NCBI GenBank assembly: GCA_036873755.1
Contig: JAVTVY010018858.1
Coordinates: 1-64,000, forward strand
Source of the DNA: Hanleya hanleyi
Lineage: Eukaryota; Mollusca; Polyplacophora; Lepidopleurida; Hanleyidae
DNA length: 64,000 nt
Direction of reading: 5' to 3'
The translations under genes and the position numbers were made by a program. Numbering within the stretch: position 1 is the stretch's first letter; the number at the start of each line of letters is the position of its first letter. The notes under the pieces were generated by a model. That model was given only the letters and a program-made list of their open reading frames with translations. It had not been told where the DNA came from and searched no databases. Positions 24,201 through 34,659 of this stretch are shown here, piece after piece.

Positions 24201-27200
24201 AGCAATGACCTATCCAAACATTTTTTTTTTTTAATCTTTCAGACGTTGTCTTCAAACATGTAGTAGTTGATAATCTCTCAGTTCGGAATGTCATACAATT
24301 TCCAATGGCCGAACTGTTTTTTTTTTTATAATTTTCATTTTTGGGATAGTGGTGGTTTTTCAATTAATATTAGGTCCAGTTTCCTACATAACTTTTATGT
24401 CAGGCTTTTTTATAGACCATTTTGTAGATGAAATTCTTACAATTTTTAATATACTGTTATCAATGGATAGCCACATCAACCTTTATTATGATCAGAGGGG
24501 TTTATGATAGTGTATCACTGAAAAACCTGTTCCTCGCATGAAAAACTCTTTTCTGCGCCCTTAGAGGGATTACCATATGGGATACATCCAATATAAACAC
24601 AAGCTTAAAGGAGGTGAAATGCAAAGGTTTTTAAATTCTACGTTTTACATTTAAAGATGTAATCAGCCTCAAAATGGATGGATTTTGTAAACTCTCCACT
24701 GCACGTTTTTTCAACAGGAAAGATTACCAAAGCATCATATGTATTATATTTGATGATAGTGGGATCGTCATATACAACGAATGTAAGAATATCTTGTCAG
24801 AGAAATTTGTAACTCTGCACGCTTCGACGGCTTTTCTGTCTCGCCATTGAGTGTGTGTTTTACGCGGAGAGGAAAATGACCCCGAGTGATGTAGCGATGC
24901 TCACGAATTTGAATGCTGCACAGCTGCAGCCATGGGATAACGTCATGGCTCGTGCCTACGGTTCGGTAATGTCGCACAGCATACGTGTATACGCTTGTTG
25001 ACACGGCCGTGGAAAAATAAACAGCATGCCATGCCGTTTATTTTTAAAGATCAATTCCTTCTATTTTCTCGTGAATGGTAGAAACAAGTTTAGTTTTTTG
25101 TGGTCAAATGTATCGCATTTTGTACCTGTTGTAACATATGTCACTTTCGCTGAGTTTGAGAGACATTGATTTCAGCCCAGATTTGAGGCTGATTACATCT
25201 TTAACATAGGTTGAATAATGATAGAAATACCAGTATAACTACTTCACTTTATAGATTAACTTGAATTATTTTGTCTGCTAAAATCTCTTTAAAAGTTGGT
25301 ACCCCTAGCCCAGCTGAATTCAGATTGCAAAACATCATCACTTAACTTTCCTTGATTGTGACGTCGCGTCAGACCAGCCACCCGGAGACTGATCATTACA
25401 GGTATTGACGTCTGGCCGGGTGGTCTGATGTGACATCACAAACCCGTGTCAAACAAGGGCAGATAAGTGATGCGGATTTCATTTCTGAAATCAGCCGGGC
25501 TTGAGATACCAACTCTGAAGCACTTTTCAAAAGCTACCATGAGACAAAATATTTTTTTAAAAAGCAAACGTAATAGATAGGCTGATATTTTCATCATTTA
25601 CTAGCCCAGGAAACCTTTGTATTTTACCTTTAATTACTGAACTAGGCCCATGGGCATATATAGAAAGGTGGTTCAGAAGATAAACGCTGTTGCTTGATTG
25701 AGGGTTGGAACAGACACCATCCATCGCAAGTGAACTTTTCTTTGCATAATCTAGATTTTATTGCACTGTACTTCCATTTGTAAATTAGTATTTTATAATT
25801 TATGACTCACATGAAAAATAGTTTTTAACTGATTGTGATATCAGTATGAGTATCATTTTCAGAGACTATCAATTGACTGGCTGCAATAGCAGAAATAGTA
25901 AAACTCAAAAGAATAGCTCTTCCGGAGTAGCAGATTTCTTTCCTAGAGTTTCAATTCAAAATAGTTCATATTTGTTTGAAAAAGCCCCCAAAAACCACAC
26001 GAAAAACTGGCCATAATACCAAGCCGATCAATATGTAGTGGTACTACTAGTATATATGCACCCGGTACTGGCAATGAATGAAAGTATTAGAGCACATGAG
26101 TGCATGAAACAACCAGTGGCAAGACATCCATCTCAGAATATTTCAGTTCTCAGACATGTCAGATAGTATTATTTCTAAGTTTAAGTTCAATTGATTCATT
26201 AATTTCACTACATACATGTACATATATTCCTAACATCAGTCCATGTGATGACCTAGTTTTAGCTTGACCCCTTCATTCATCAGAAACTAGACCCAGCATA
26301 GATACATGTACAGCCCCCAGAGCTATGGTAGGGCAGCTCTTTACACATGTACATGTTGCCTCCTGGACTGTATTTCTCTGAGCTGAGGTCATTCTTTGGA
26401 AGAGTGACCATAGCAGGCTTCCATACTTTAGTGCGTATTAATCTGATATCTTGCAGGGAAACAATTAACAGAGTATTATTTAATACAGGTAAGGGATCAA
26501 GTACATGCTAAGTGACTATATATAGGCCTACAAAGCCTGCCAACCACTGAAGGATAACTATTCTGGTCTGGGAAAGAATAAACAATTTGGAACTATTTTA
26601 TACGTGTACTTCGGACAACCCTAAAATCAGAAATTTTCTAGATCCCATAATAAAGGTGAGACAACTCACCTTTCTAAAAAGACAACATTAAACCTTCTTG
26701 GCACATTTAGTAGATTTACATGTAATACATTTAATTCATTGGAACCACTGATGATTTTTCCAATAATAGAGAAGAAAAGCAACTCTGAGTTGGGATGACA
26801 ATTTCATTCTGTATATTTTGCTTTTAGTTATAGCATCTTCCATTCAATTCAATTCACTAGTCAGTTACGTGTGAGTTCTTTGCTGCTACATATACATGTA
26901 TATACCATACCAGATGGATATCATGTTTTTTCTATATTCAGGGTTTTCTATGCTACCTTTAAAGTCCGCATTTGCACTTTGCTAATATCAGGGCCTTGCA
27001 AGTCCTTGCTTGTGCGAATAAGAATGAAGATATAAAAAAAAATCTAAAATGTTAACACATCATCCAATAGATTTCATGGCATTTCACTTTCACCATCATT
27101 TAGTATCTTAGAATTGGATCTACAGTCCTCAAAGTGGGTGGTTGGCCAATGGGTGGGTTCAGGTTCCTGTTGCTTCAATGCATTTTGCTGAGAAGCAACA

Positions 27201-30200
27201 GGAACTTGATAATGTGATGTCTAGCACTGTAACATCACTTGTCTTTATTGCACCATGTAAGCATCCTGTCTGTGTCTTGTGCACTGTCCTCAGTGTTTTA
27301 TAGGGTGGATGGAGGGCGTCTGGTTCCATGCTGCTTCAAAGATTTCTTCCTCGAAGTAGCAGGAACACAACTAGACTGGGTGGTGCTTAGTTGGTTCATC
27401 GTTAGCTGAAATATTGATGAAAGCGACGTTGAATTCTATTCACTCAATCACTTACAGTCCTCAAAAAATCCTTAAAAAATCTTTGAAGTCTCAACAGAAT
27501 AGCAACTATCCCTGTATTATCATTTGGACCAACCGGTTCTCGTCGGATCACCGAAGTTAAGCAGCGTTGAGCTCGGTCAATACTTGGATGGGTGACCGGG
27601 TGCTGTAGTGGCTGGGCTGATCAGTGTCCAGAATAATAGGAACTGTGGACACTCTCGTGTTCTGGCACATGTAGGCACCGTCGTGATATGACTGAAACAA
27701 TGTTGAAAATGACGTTAAATCCTACTCACTTACTCATTTGGACCATCAGCAGGGCTAAACATTGGAGGCTCATTCATTCATGTGTAACTAGGGTTTTCTG
27801 GATAAAATGTCGTGTTCAGAGATTTTCTTTCGAAAAGTAGTGACTTTCACGAGTTGATATTTTCAAAACTCAGAATAGGACAATTCTGAAATGCGTCTTG
27901 CTCCACATTTCAATATTTCTGGATGTACTGAATGAATTGATCTTTCCAGTGCTCCAAAATGCTGAAGTAAGATGTGTAGCCAATGAATTGTGATGGGTAG
28001 CCAGCCCATTAACCTATGATGCATAGCTATGAAATCCTAATGTGCCTCTATCAAATCCTAGTATGTAGCCATCCAATTTTGTTTTGTTTACCAGGTTTCC
28101 ACGCCTCTTCCCACCATTACCGGAGCAATATGTCGCTGAAAAGACCATAGATGCTGTATTGTCCAATCAGAGACAAGTTATCATGCCACGAATGATGTAC
28201 CTCTTGGTCTGGATGAAAAGGTAAGCAGCAGTTATCAATCAACTATCAACATCTTGTAGAGTGATAATGTGAAAGGTGGATGCAAAGGGTTTCATGTTTT
28301 CATTTTTATGTTCTTCATGTGTTAATCAACTTTCAGCCTGGCTACTTTGTTTGGTTTTATTTGAAGTATTTTGTCTCCTAGTAGCGATAGAAAAGTGCTC
28401 CAAAGTTGGTATCTCATCTACCCTTGTTTGATGCTGGTTTGTGACATCACATCAGACCACCTGGTCGGACGCCAATACTTGTAACATTGTCTTGAAGGCT
28501 GGTTTGACGTGATGTCACAATTAAGGAAAGATAAGCGATGATTCAGCTGAGGGCTCTTCCATGTAAAAAGATGTACCCCCCCAGGAAGGAAAACTTTGTA
28601 TACCCCAACCACCAATATATGCGAATTAATTCTCCTTGCCTCCACCAAGAACAGCAAATAAATGTCCAGTACAACCTGGAAGAGAAGCATTTTCTTTTTT
28701 TCATCATAGCAGCCCACCCACTCACATTTTTTATTTGGAAGGGAAAAGGTACCCACCCATATTTGCCAGCCAGCTACATGTATTGCGCACGCACGGCTAT
28801 TGTTCAAAATGTAAACATAAACAGTCCACGTGAGTATTCATTGACACAGGCCTATCGTCACACTTCCCCTTTGGATTTGCCCAGGACCACGTGGTGTCAC
28901 AATGTACCGTTAATATTTTCAAGAACGCCGTTACAAGACATATTTGCAAGTGATTAGTATTTCGCGTTCGTTGAATACATATTGAATAAAATAATGTCTC
29001 ACCTTCGAAGGTTTGACCCTCCCAAGCCCTCCCGCCTCAACCATTCGCCAACAGATTTACAATCCCAGTCCACCATTTTACCCTGAATTTTCAAGGCTGA
29101 ACAGAAAACCACAGACATATCCGAAAGGAGTAAAGGGAGACCACTCAGCCCACGCCCGTTCTTTGTTTTCAAGGGAAACTACTCCAAACAGCCGGAAGTC
29201 ATCAGAGCGCAGTGAAGAATGTCGAGGACCAGATAAAGCTCGTTTTCCGCGATTTTTCACATCAATTTCGATTAAAAAGGAATCCCTTTCCAAATAAAGT
29301 GCATATTGGTAAAAGAGGGCCCACCCATAGAAGCAATATTTTTACAGGCTTAAACAATCACCAAGAGAAGCAATTTATTACCTGGAGGGACCACCAAGAG
29401 ATTTCTGTTCTGGACAACCCCACCCACCAATATATTATTATTATTTTTTCCCTTCCTGGGGGGGGGTACATATTTTCAAATGGAACAGCCCTGAGCTTGG
29501 GGTACCAACTTTTTAGAAGCTTCTAGCAGAAACACTACTTCAAAGTAAACCAGGCAAAGTAGATTAGACCGATATTTCTCTCATTATTCAACCTATATGT
29601 ATGTAAAATAAAAAATGAAAATATTAAAAACTTTGTATTTCACCTTTAAGAGTTCACCAGTTATGCTCAGAACATAACATGATCTCAACCAGCCAAAGAA
29701 CAATTGTATATGGAAATACTATTCAGAGCTGTACATGAGATTTGAATACATCAGTCCGATCACTAAGTTAGCCACGCTAGTGGGGCTGATGACGATGTGT
29801 GATGTGTGAACTGTTGTAGACTGCTGCATGCTGAAAGAACTATTTATTGTTTTCATAAGCCTGAGAAAAATCTAAAGTAAAGGAGTAAGACATTTAGCAA
29901 CCTCTGTGAGTCTGTGGGAGCCACGCCCACATCAAAGAAATGTGAATCACTCAGAACACTGATCATCATAACATCAGCAGTTAAAGGGATGATTCAGTCA
30001 ATTCGAATACACTTTCGTTGTGAAGGTTTGTACATGAAAATAAAGTGCCAAGTATTTTTTGCCACTGAAGACCGGAAAGTATTATTTTTAGTCATGGTCT
30101 TTATTCTTTATCTTATTTCTGAGCAACTGGGTACTGCCATTTACTTGGTGAGCTTGATGTAATTTGGTGCTCTGAGCATCACCATCAGGTAAAATTGTAA

Positions 30201-33108
30201 ATTACCTCAAATTTTAAGGCCTCGGAAGTCGTCAGCTGAAAAAGAGCAATGAAAACATGCAATATCTATTTTTTTTCGAGCATACTATCAGCATTGAGAA
30301 TATGAACACATTCCATCATTGAATTAGATGATGAGTGGTACTCATTTTAACAATGGACACATCATTGTGGAAGTTGTGTTGGGCCAAAGATGTTCCAATC
30401 CTTAATACAGCATCATCAGTTCAAACAGCTTCATTTTCGTGCAGCACAAGCAGTGGCAAATGTGGCTGACTTGGGAATAGGACATAGAAATAAATGAAAC
30501 AATACTTCTCCATCATCAGTGACAATAGATATTCGGTACACTTTAGCGGGTGGTTGGGTGGGTTCAGGTTCCTGTTGCTTCAATGCATTTTGCTGAGAAG
30601 CAACTGGAACTTGATAATGTGATGTCTAGCACTGTAATATCACTTGTCTTCAATGCACCATGTAAGCGTCCCGTCTGTGTCTTGTGCGCTGTCCTTAGTG
30701 CTTTATAGGGTGGATGGAGGTGTCTGGTTCCATGCTGCTTCAAAGATTTCTTCTTTGAAGTAGCAGGAACACAACTGGGCTGGGTGGTGCTTACATGTAG
30801 TTGGTTCGTCGTGATATAGCTGAAATATTGTCGGAAGTGACGTTAAATTCTATTCACTCACTCACTCGGTACACTTGATATTTTAGACAGCTTTATGATA
30901 GAAACATATTTGATTTGAATAAAGCATCCCTTTAAGTTTTGATGATCATAAGCACATGTGAAGCTTTCCATGTCAGATTAGACGTCTTCACGTGACATTT
31001 TTTATTTAGAGGGTAGCGGACGTGAAATAGATACATGTAGGTTTGATTTCAGTGACATTAACTCTTTCCCCCTTAGACTTGTGGGGAATTTTCTCACTCT
31101 GACCCATAATAGATTTGTAATGGCGTGGGTCTTTAACCCATTTCATACTTTTTCCGTGATGTAAAATATCCCGTTCATGTCCCATGTCATTTGCAGAAAT
31201 ATTTACCAATGGTCTCCCACAAACCCATTCTATGTTATTTTTTCACGTTTTATAGTAATATCAGCAACATTTATTTCAAAAATAAGCAATCTTGTGAATA
31301 ATTGTGTTGTGTCTGCTTTCCGTCTGTTGGAAATCACAAAAAAGCGAAGAAATTGTCGCATTTTAGCTCCGCTTTGGAGCGTTTTCGTCCTGCTTTCTCG
31401 CTTCCACCCCCGTAAAATCGCATGTCATGGTAAAGCTAATCCTCCGTAGACTCTGGATTTGTCAGTGACATCACGAGATGGCAGGTATAGAACGAGCTAT
31501 AACACTCTACACGATCTCGGACAATGTAGGACATTAGTGCCTCGTCCCGTACTGCTAGGAATCCATATTGGCATCCATGTTGAGAGAATACTATCACGCG
31601 GAAACTTCGAACGGCGCATGCCAGCTGTATGACTTCCGTTACCATGGACATTGATGGAGATTAGCTCAAGAGGGAAAACCGAGAGAAACACCTCAAATTA
31701 GAAGAGATTCTTCCCGGGTAGATCAAGAGAATGTCCATTTCATTTGGATGTATATTTTATCTCCCGATAAGAGAGAAATACAACGAGGACTATTTGAGGG
31801 GAAACACATCCTACAGCATGTGATGTGCCTCACGTGCAGCGGATCACGGTTTACAGCTGAGAGCTGTAAAATCCTTACACCATTAATACGCGAGGTATTA
31901 TGACTTCATGGAATAAGCCGAGCAGTCGCGAATGGAGCTATAACTGTTTTTATCCGATGTACTTCCATAAAGGAGAATGAAGACTGGTAACAAGATTAAG
32001 TAAAACAGCAACACTGATTGGCTCAAGGTTGAGCGACCCGGCGTGATTGGAGCAGCCGGTTTGTTTGCGCGTGGTTGCCATGGCCACTTGTCGACGAAAG
32101 ACAAGAGCGGGCAAGAATGGCGGATAAATTTTAAAACGAGAGATCAACAGGTCCAGCGAAATGTTTATAATAAACTCAGATGCACGGATTTGACGAGTTG
32201 GTCATTAATGTAAGATACTCTGGCTGTTTATACTCGTGTTATGTGAAATATTCAGGAATTTGGAAGCAGATTTTACCATTTTTCGAACGTTTATCTTGGA
32301 GCACGCCAAACACATTTGGGGTTAAATCGCGCCTTTTACGTCAATTATTTTTCTTCCTCTCCTGATTTCATTTTACCCTTATTACAAAACAAACCAACAG
32401 TACATAAGTCAGATTTATTTAAATTTTGGCTTTCTGAAAATGTATAGTTTTTATTAGGTTTAACTCAAAGTAAATGCAAAAAATTGCAAAAGTAATCCAT
32501 CACTCAGTGACACGTCAAAATCCGTCTTCATGGGTTAGGCGTACACCCGTCAAAACACGCTTGCATGGGGATCGACACAAGCCGTCAAAACTCGCTTATA
32601 TGGGGGAAAGAGTTAAGGTTTTATTTTAATCAGATTGTTGAGTACATTTCCTCAGTACTATGGTATAAATTGTTCATAGCCTCAGTTTAAAAAGTGTTTT
32701 TTGAAAAAGCAGGACTGTCATATGATAAAGTCTGTGCAAAATTAGAGATCATGAAATATCATGATATTGAAACATTCGTCATAGCATCCATGGTACACAT
32801 GTATACGGGTTATCATGATAATGAGGGACACAAGTCACATTTGTAACTGAATGCAGACTGCAAACATTTGAATTCTCTCAAGGCAGAGGGGTTCTCGGCA
32901 CTTGAGAGTCTGATGTGGCATATCTGAATGACTTTACTCTGTTATAAAATCTGTATTTCACTGGGTGCCAATCTGTCCTACTCTTTTTACTTTCAGTTGT
33001 TTACCAGTTCCTGCTTTGTTAGCTATGTTCAAGTTCTTAGGGGTGAGCAAAGCTATGGAAACCTTTGAAGGAAGAAGTCGTCACAATGCTGGGAAGGAAA
33101 ATGGATAA
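18208..33108 (+). CDS. Short-chain dehydrogenase/reductase, SDR16C / retinol dehydrogenase-like (317 aa, 6 exons)
   Basis: NAD(P)-dependent membrane-associated oxidoreductase of the SDR16C group (relatives SDR16C5/RDHE2, RDH10, HSD17B11), which act on retinol or steroid/lipid substrates at the ER or lipid droplets. Exons: 18208-18411, 21932-22054, 22451-22591, 22927-23174, 28095-28220, 32997-33108, all GT-AG and in phase, stop TAA at 33106. Hydrophobic N-terminal segment (VLIDIIKTSFIVLYHVC), cofactor motif TGGGRGIG (about 47-54), NNAG in exon 3, catalytic Ser (LDSMLG) and YSTSK in exon 4, then NNTMFAGC and a C-terminus resembling SDR16C5 (FPPLPEQY...MYLLVWMKSCLPV). The start ATG gives a length close to the family norm (about 300-340 aa). 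Substrate not determined; specific orthology uncertain. Confidence 0.93.
18412..21931. other. SDR intron 1
   Basis: 3.5 kb without coding signal. Contains C-rich runs near 18650-18730, a T/A-rich low-complexity stretch (about 20395-20490) flanked by inverted AGTCTCTATTT / AAATAGAGACT, and a MITE at 21273-21490. Confidence 0.5.
21273..21490. mobile_element. MITE, TCCCTCTAATAATTCAA family, copy 1
   Basis: 218 bp bounded by TCCCTCTAATAATTCAA and its exact complement TTGAATTATTAGAGGGA. Inner blocks GATAAACTTGATCACCCTCT and AATAAATTTGATCACCCTCT repeat. The family has further copies at 23960-24090 (partial) and 51248-51494. Confidence 0.8.
23225..23945. repeat. Foldback-rich repeat in SDR intron 4
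   Basis: Contains inverted blocks around GTATACCAACGCAA (e.g. 23745-23775 against 23895-23925), three copies of TCGTCTCGAAGATA, and a hairpin CACTCGCCCTTCGGGCTCGTG near 23846-23867 flanked by complementary AAATATTT arms. Probably a nonautonomous element; ends not defined. Confidence 0.5.
23960..24090. mobile_element. MITE, TCCCTCTAATAATTCAA family, partial copy
   Basis: Left half only (CTCTAATAATTCAATCTCCC to ATTTGATCTCCCTCTAAA); right end not found nearby. Confidence 0.55.
24609..25629. mobile_element. TTAA-flanked long-arm MITE, AAAGGTTT family, copy 1 (carries a nested element)
   Basis: Flanked by TTAA (24605-24608, 25630-25633). Left end AGGAGGTGAAATGCAAAGG matches the complement of the right end CCTTTGTATTTTACCT. 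The core carries inverted blocks such as CAGACCAGCCACCCGGAGAC / GGCCGGGTGGTCTGATG with GTGACGTC. A second TTAA element sits at 24655-25200. Confidence 0.72.
24655..25200. mobile_element. TTAA-flanked MITE nested in the preceding element
   Basis: TTAA on both sides (24651-24654, 25201-25204) with 19-bp terminal inverted repeats AGATGTAATCAGCCTCAAA / TTTGAGGCTGATTACATCT. 546 bp, no transposase. A related end occurs near 39227 (TTTGAGGCCGACTACATCT). Confidence 0.8.
27134..27452 (+). mobile_element. SINE-like element, copy A
   Basis: Flanked by a 13-bp target duplication TACAGTCCTCAAA (27121-27133, 27453-27465). Body contains GGTTCAGGTTCCTGTTGCTT and TTTATAGGGTGGATGGAGG. The tail ends in a GACGTTGAATTCTATTCACT-type sequence shared with other SINEs in the window. 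Confidence 0.82.
27532..27734 (+). mobile_element. 5S rRNA-derived SINE (SINE3-like)
   Basis: Flanked by an 11-bp target duplication CATTTGGACCA (27521-27531, 27735-27745). The head matches 5S rRNA internal sequence: CCGGTTCTCGTCGGATCACC, GAAGTTAAGCAGCGTTGAGC, then TACTTGGATGGGTGACCGGG and TGCTGTAG. These include the pol III internal control regions, while the CCTGGGAATAC segment of true 5S is missing. The 3' part ends GTCGTGATATGACTGAAACA...GACGTTAAATCCTACTCACT, the same tail as the other SINEs here. Confidence 0.85.
28272..29645. mobile_element. Long-arm MITE, AAAGGTTT family, copy 2 (carries a nested element)
   Basis: Left end AAAGGTGGATGCAAAGGGTT and right end ACTTTGTATTTCACCTTTAA match copy 1. 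Core CATCACATCAGACCACCTGG and the complementary block near 28500 are shared. Interrupted by an element at 28553-29492. Lies in SDR intron 5. Confidence 0.62.
28553..29492. mobile_element. Foldback element nested in copy 2
   Basis: Inverted ends AGGGCTCTTCCATGTAAAAA.. and ..ATTTTCAAATGGAACAGCCCT, each next to a C7 or G9 run (28574-28582, 29458-29466). About 940 bp; its short reading frames have no recognisable domain. Confidence 0.62.
30544..30866 (+). mobile_element. SINE-like element, copy B
   Basis: Same family as copy A, flanked by a 10-bp target duplication CGGTACACTT (30534-30543, 30867-30876). The tail contains GTCGTGATATAGCTGAAATA and ends CTATTCACTCACTCACT. Confidence 0.83.
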
Positions 33109-33975
33109 ATCCAATTTTTTTTTCTGTTATACATATAGCATGTATATGGTTGTTCTACCATTTTCCAGGAGAACAGTTCCTCGATACATGTATGTTTTTA
33201 CATATGTTTGATGTTTTATCTTGTCTTTATTAGGAGTCGACTTTGTACATGTATATTTTATATTTACTGGTACCAGTAATGATTTTTATGAATCTATATA
33301 CTTTAGTTAAATGGTTTGGTAAACATGTCCCAAGAAAGGTTGTGTTTGAAGTTTGATGTGCTATAAAGACGAGAAGTCTTTTTTCTGTTACATTTCGCTT
33401 CAGTGTCTAAGCATTCCAGTTCACAGATTTTCATAATATATTCCGCACGCATACATAGTAATATACTTTTTCTAGCTTAGGCTACAGATCGTATACACAT
33501 GACTTGCAGCTCTGGATTTCATAGCCATTTTTTTTTTGCACTATTGGGTGACTTGCTTGCAGGTGCAGTTAAATTTAATATTTACTTTTTAAAGCAGTGT
33601 ATTCTTCGATAACACAATTTTATACTTTTTTTAGTTTCCCAGTGATGGGATGCTACATGTAAATCTGTTGTTATTTTTTTTTTTTTTTTTTTTTTTTGTG
33701 TGTGTACATTTATGTACTTCAGTTGCTTTTCCTCTGCTATAACTAATTAGCACGATTACTTAATTAATCAATTTAATATCGTTCTATTACTTGGGATATT
33801 ATACATGTTGACAGTGGTATTTACTTCTGTGAATTGTACCAGTACATCAACAAACTATAGAATGGCTTGCTGAACTCCCATTAACAATTATCACAAAATA
33901 TACCAAAGAAAATCTGAGAATTTATTCTCGTTTGGGGATTTTGTTTCTATGGAAACATTCAAATGTTTACCGAGT
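33109..33975. other. SDR 3' flank
   Basis: 3' UTR and downstream DNA. A T-run of about 24 followed by GTGTGTGT lies at 33674-33706. No clear AATAAA was found, so the transcript end is not defined. Confidence 0.4.
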
Positions 33976-34612
33976 GATTATCAGACCTGATCATCTGCCC
34001 TCTTAAAGGGTTTATCCAGGGATTATCAGACCTGATCAACTGCCCTCTTAAAAGCAGCGATTATCAGACCTGATCAACTGCTCTCACCCAGTGGTTATCA
34101 GACCTGATCAACTGCTCTCTTAAAGGGTTTACCCAGTGATTATCAGACCTGAACAACTGCCATCTTCAAGGGTTTACCCATTGATTATCAGACCTGATCA
34201 TCTGCCCTCTTAAAGGGTTTATCCAGGGATTATCAGACCTGATTAACTGCCCTCTTAAAAGCAGGGATTATCAGACCTGATCAACTGCTCTCACCCAGTG
34301 GTTATCAGACCTGATCAACTGCTCTCTTAAAGGGTTTACCCAGTGATTATCAGACCTGAACAACTGCCATCTTCAAGGGTTTACCCAGTGATTATCAGAC
34401 CTGATCATCTGCCCTCTTAAAGGGTTTATCCAGGGATTATCAGACCTGATCAACTGCCCTCTTAAAAGCAGGGATTATCAGACCTGATCAACTGCTCTCA
34501 CCCAGTGGTTATCAGACCTGATCAACTGCTCTCTTAAAGGGTTTACCCAGTGATTATCAGACCTGATCAACTGCCCTCTTAAAGGGTTTACCCAGTGATT
34601 ATCTGATCTTTG
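33976..34612. repeat. Minisatellite with 207-bp higher-order repeat
   Basis: Monomers of about 35-50 bp start GATTATCAGACCTGATCAAC and differ in their ends (CTCTTAAAGGGTTTACCCAG, CTCTTAAAAGCAG, CTCTCACCCAGTG). A five-monomer set repeats with exact 207-bp spacing: starts at 33976, 34183 and 34390. Just downstream of the SDR gene. Confidence 0.9.
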
Positions 34613-34659
34613 TAAATAGTTTACCCAGTGCTCAACTCGACAAGTGTTCCATAAACATT

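Noticed and set aside
27532..27640. A true 5S rRNA gene
   Set aside because: A conserved 5S segment is missing, the sequence continues into a SINE tail, and target duplications flank the whole.
28538..28957. 139-aa plus-strand frame in SDR intron 5
   Set aside because: Lies inside a nested foldback element; no domain and no splice sites compatible with the SDR gene.
34020..34600. CRISPR-like regular repeat
   Set aside because: Monomers are contiguous with no unique spacers and the genome is eukaryotic; it is a minisatellite.
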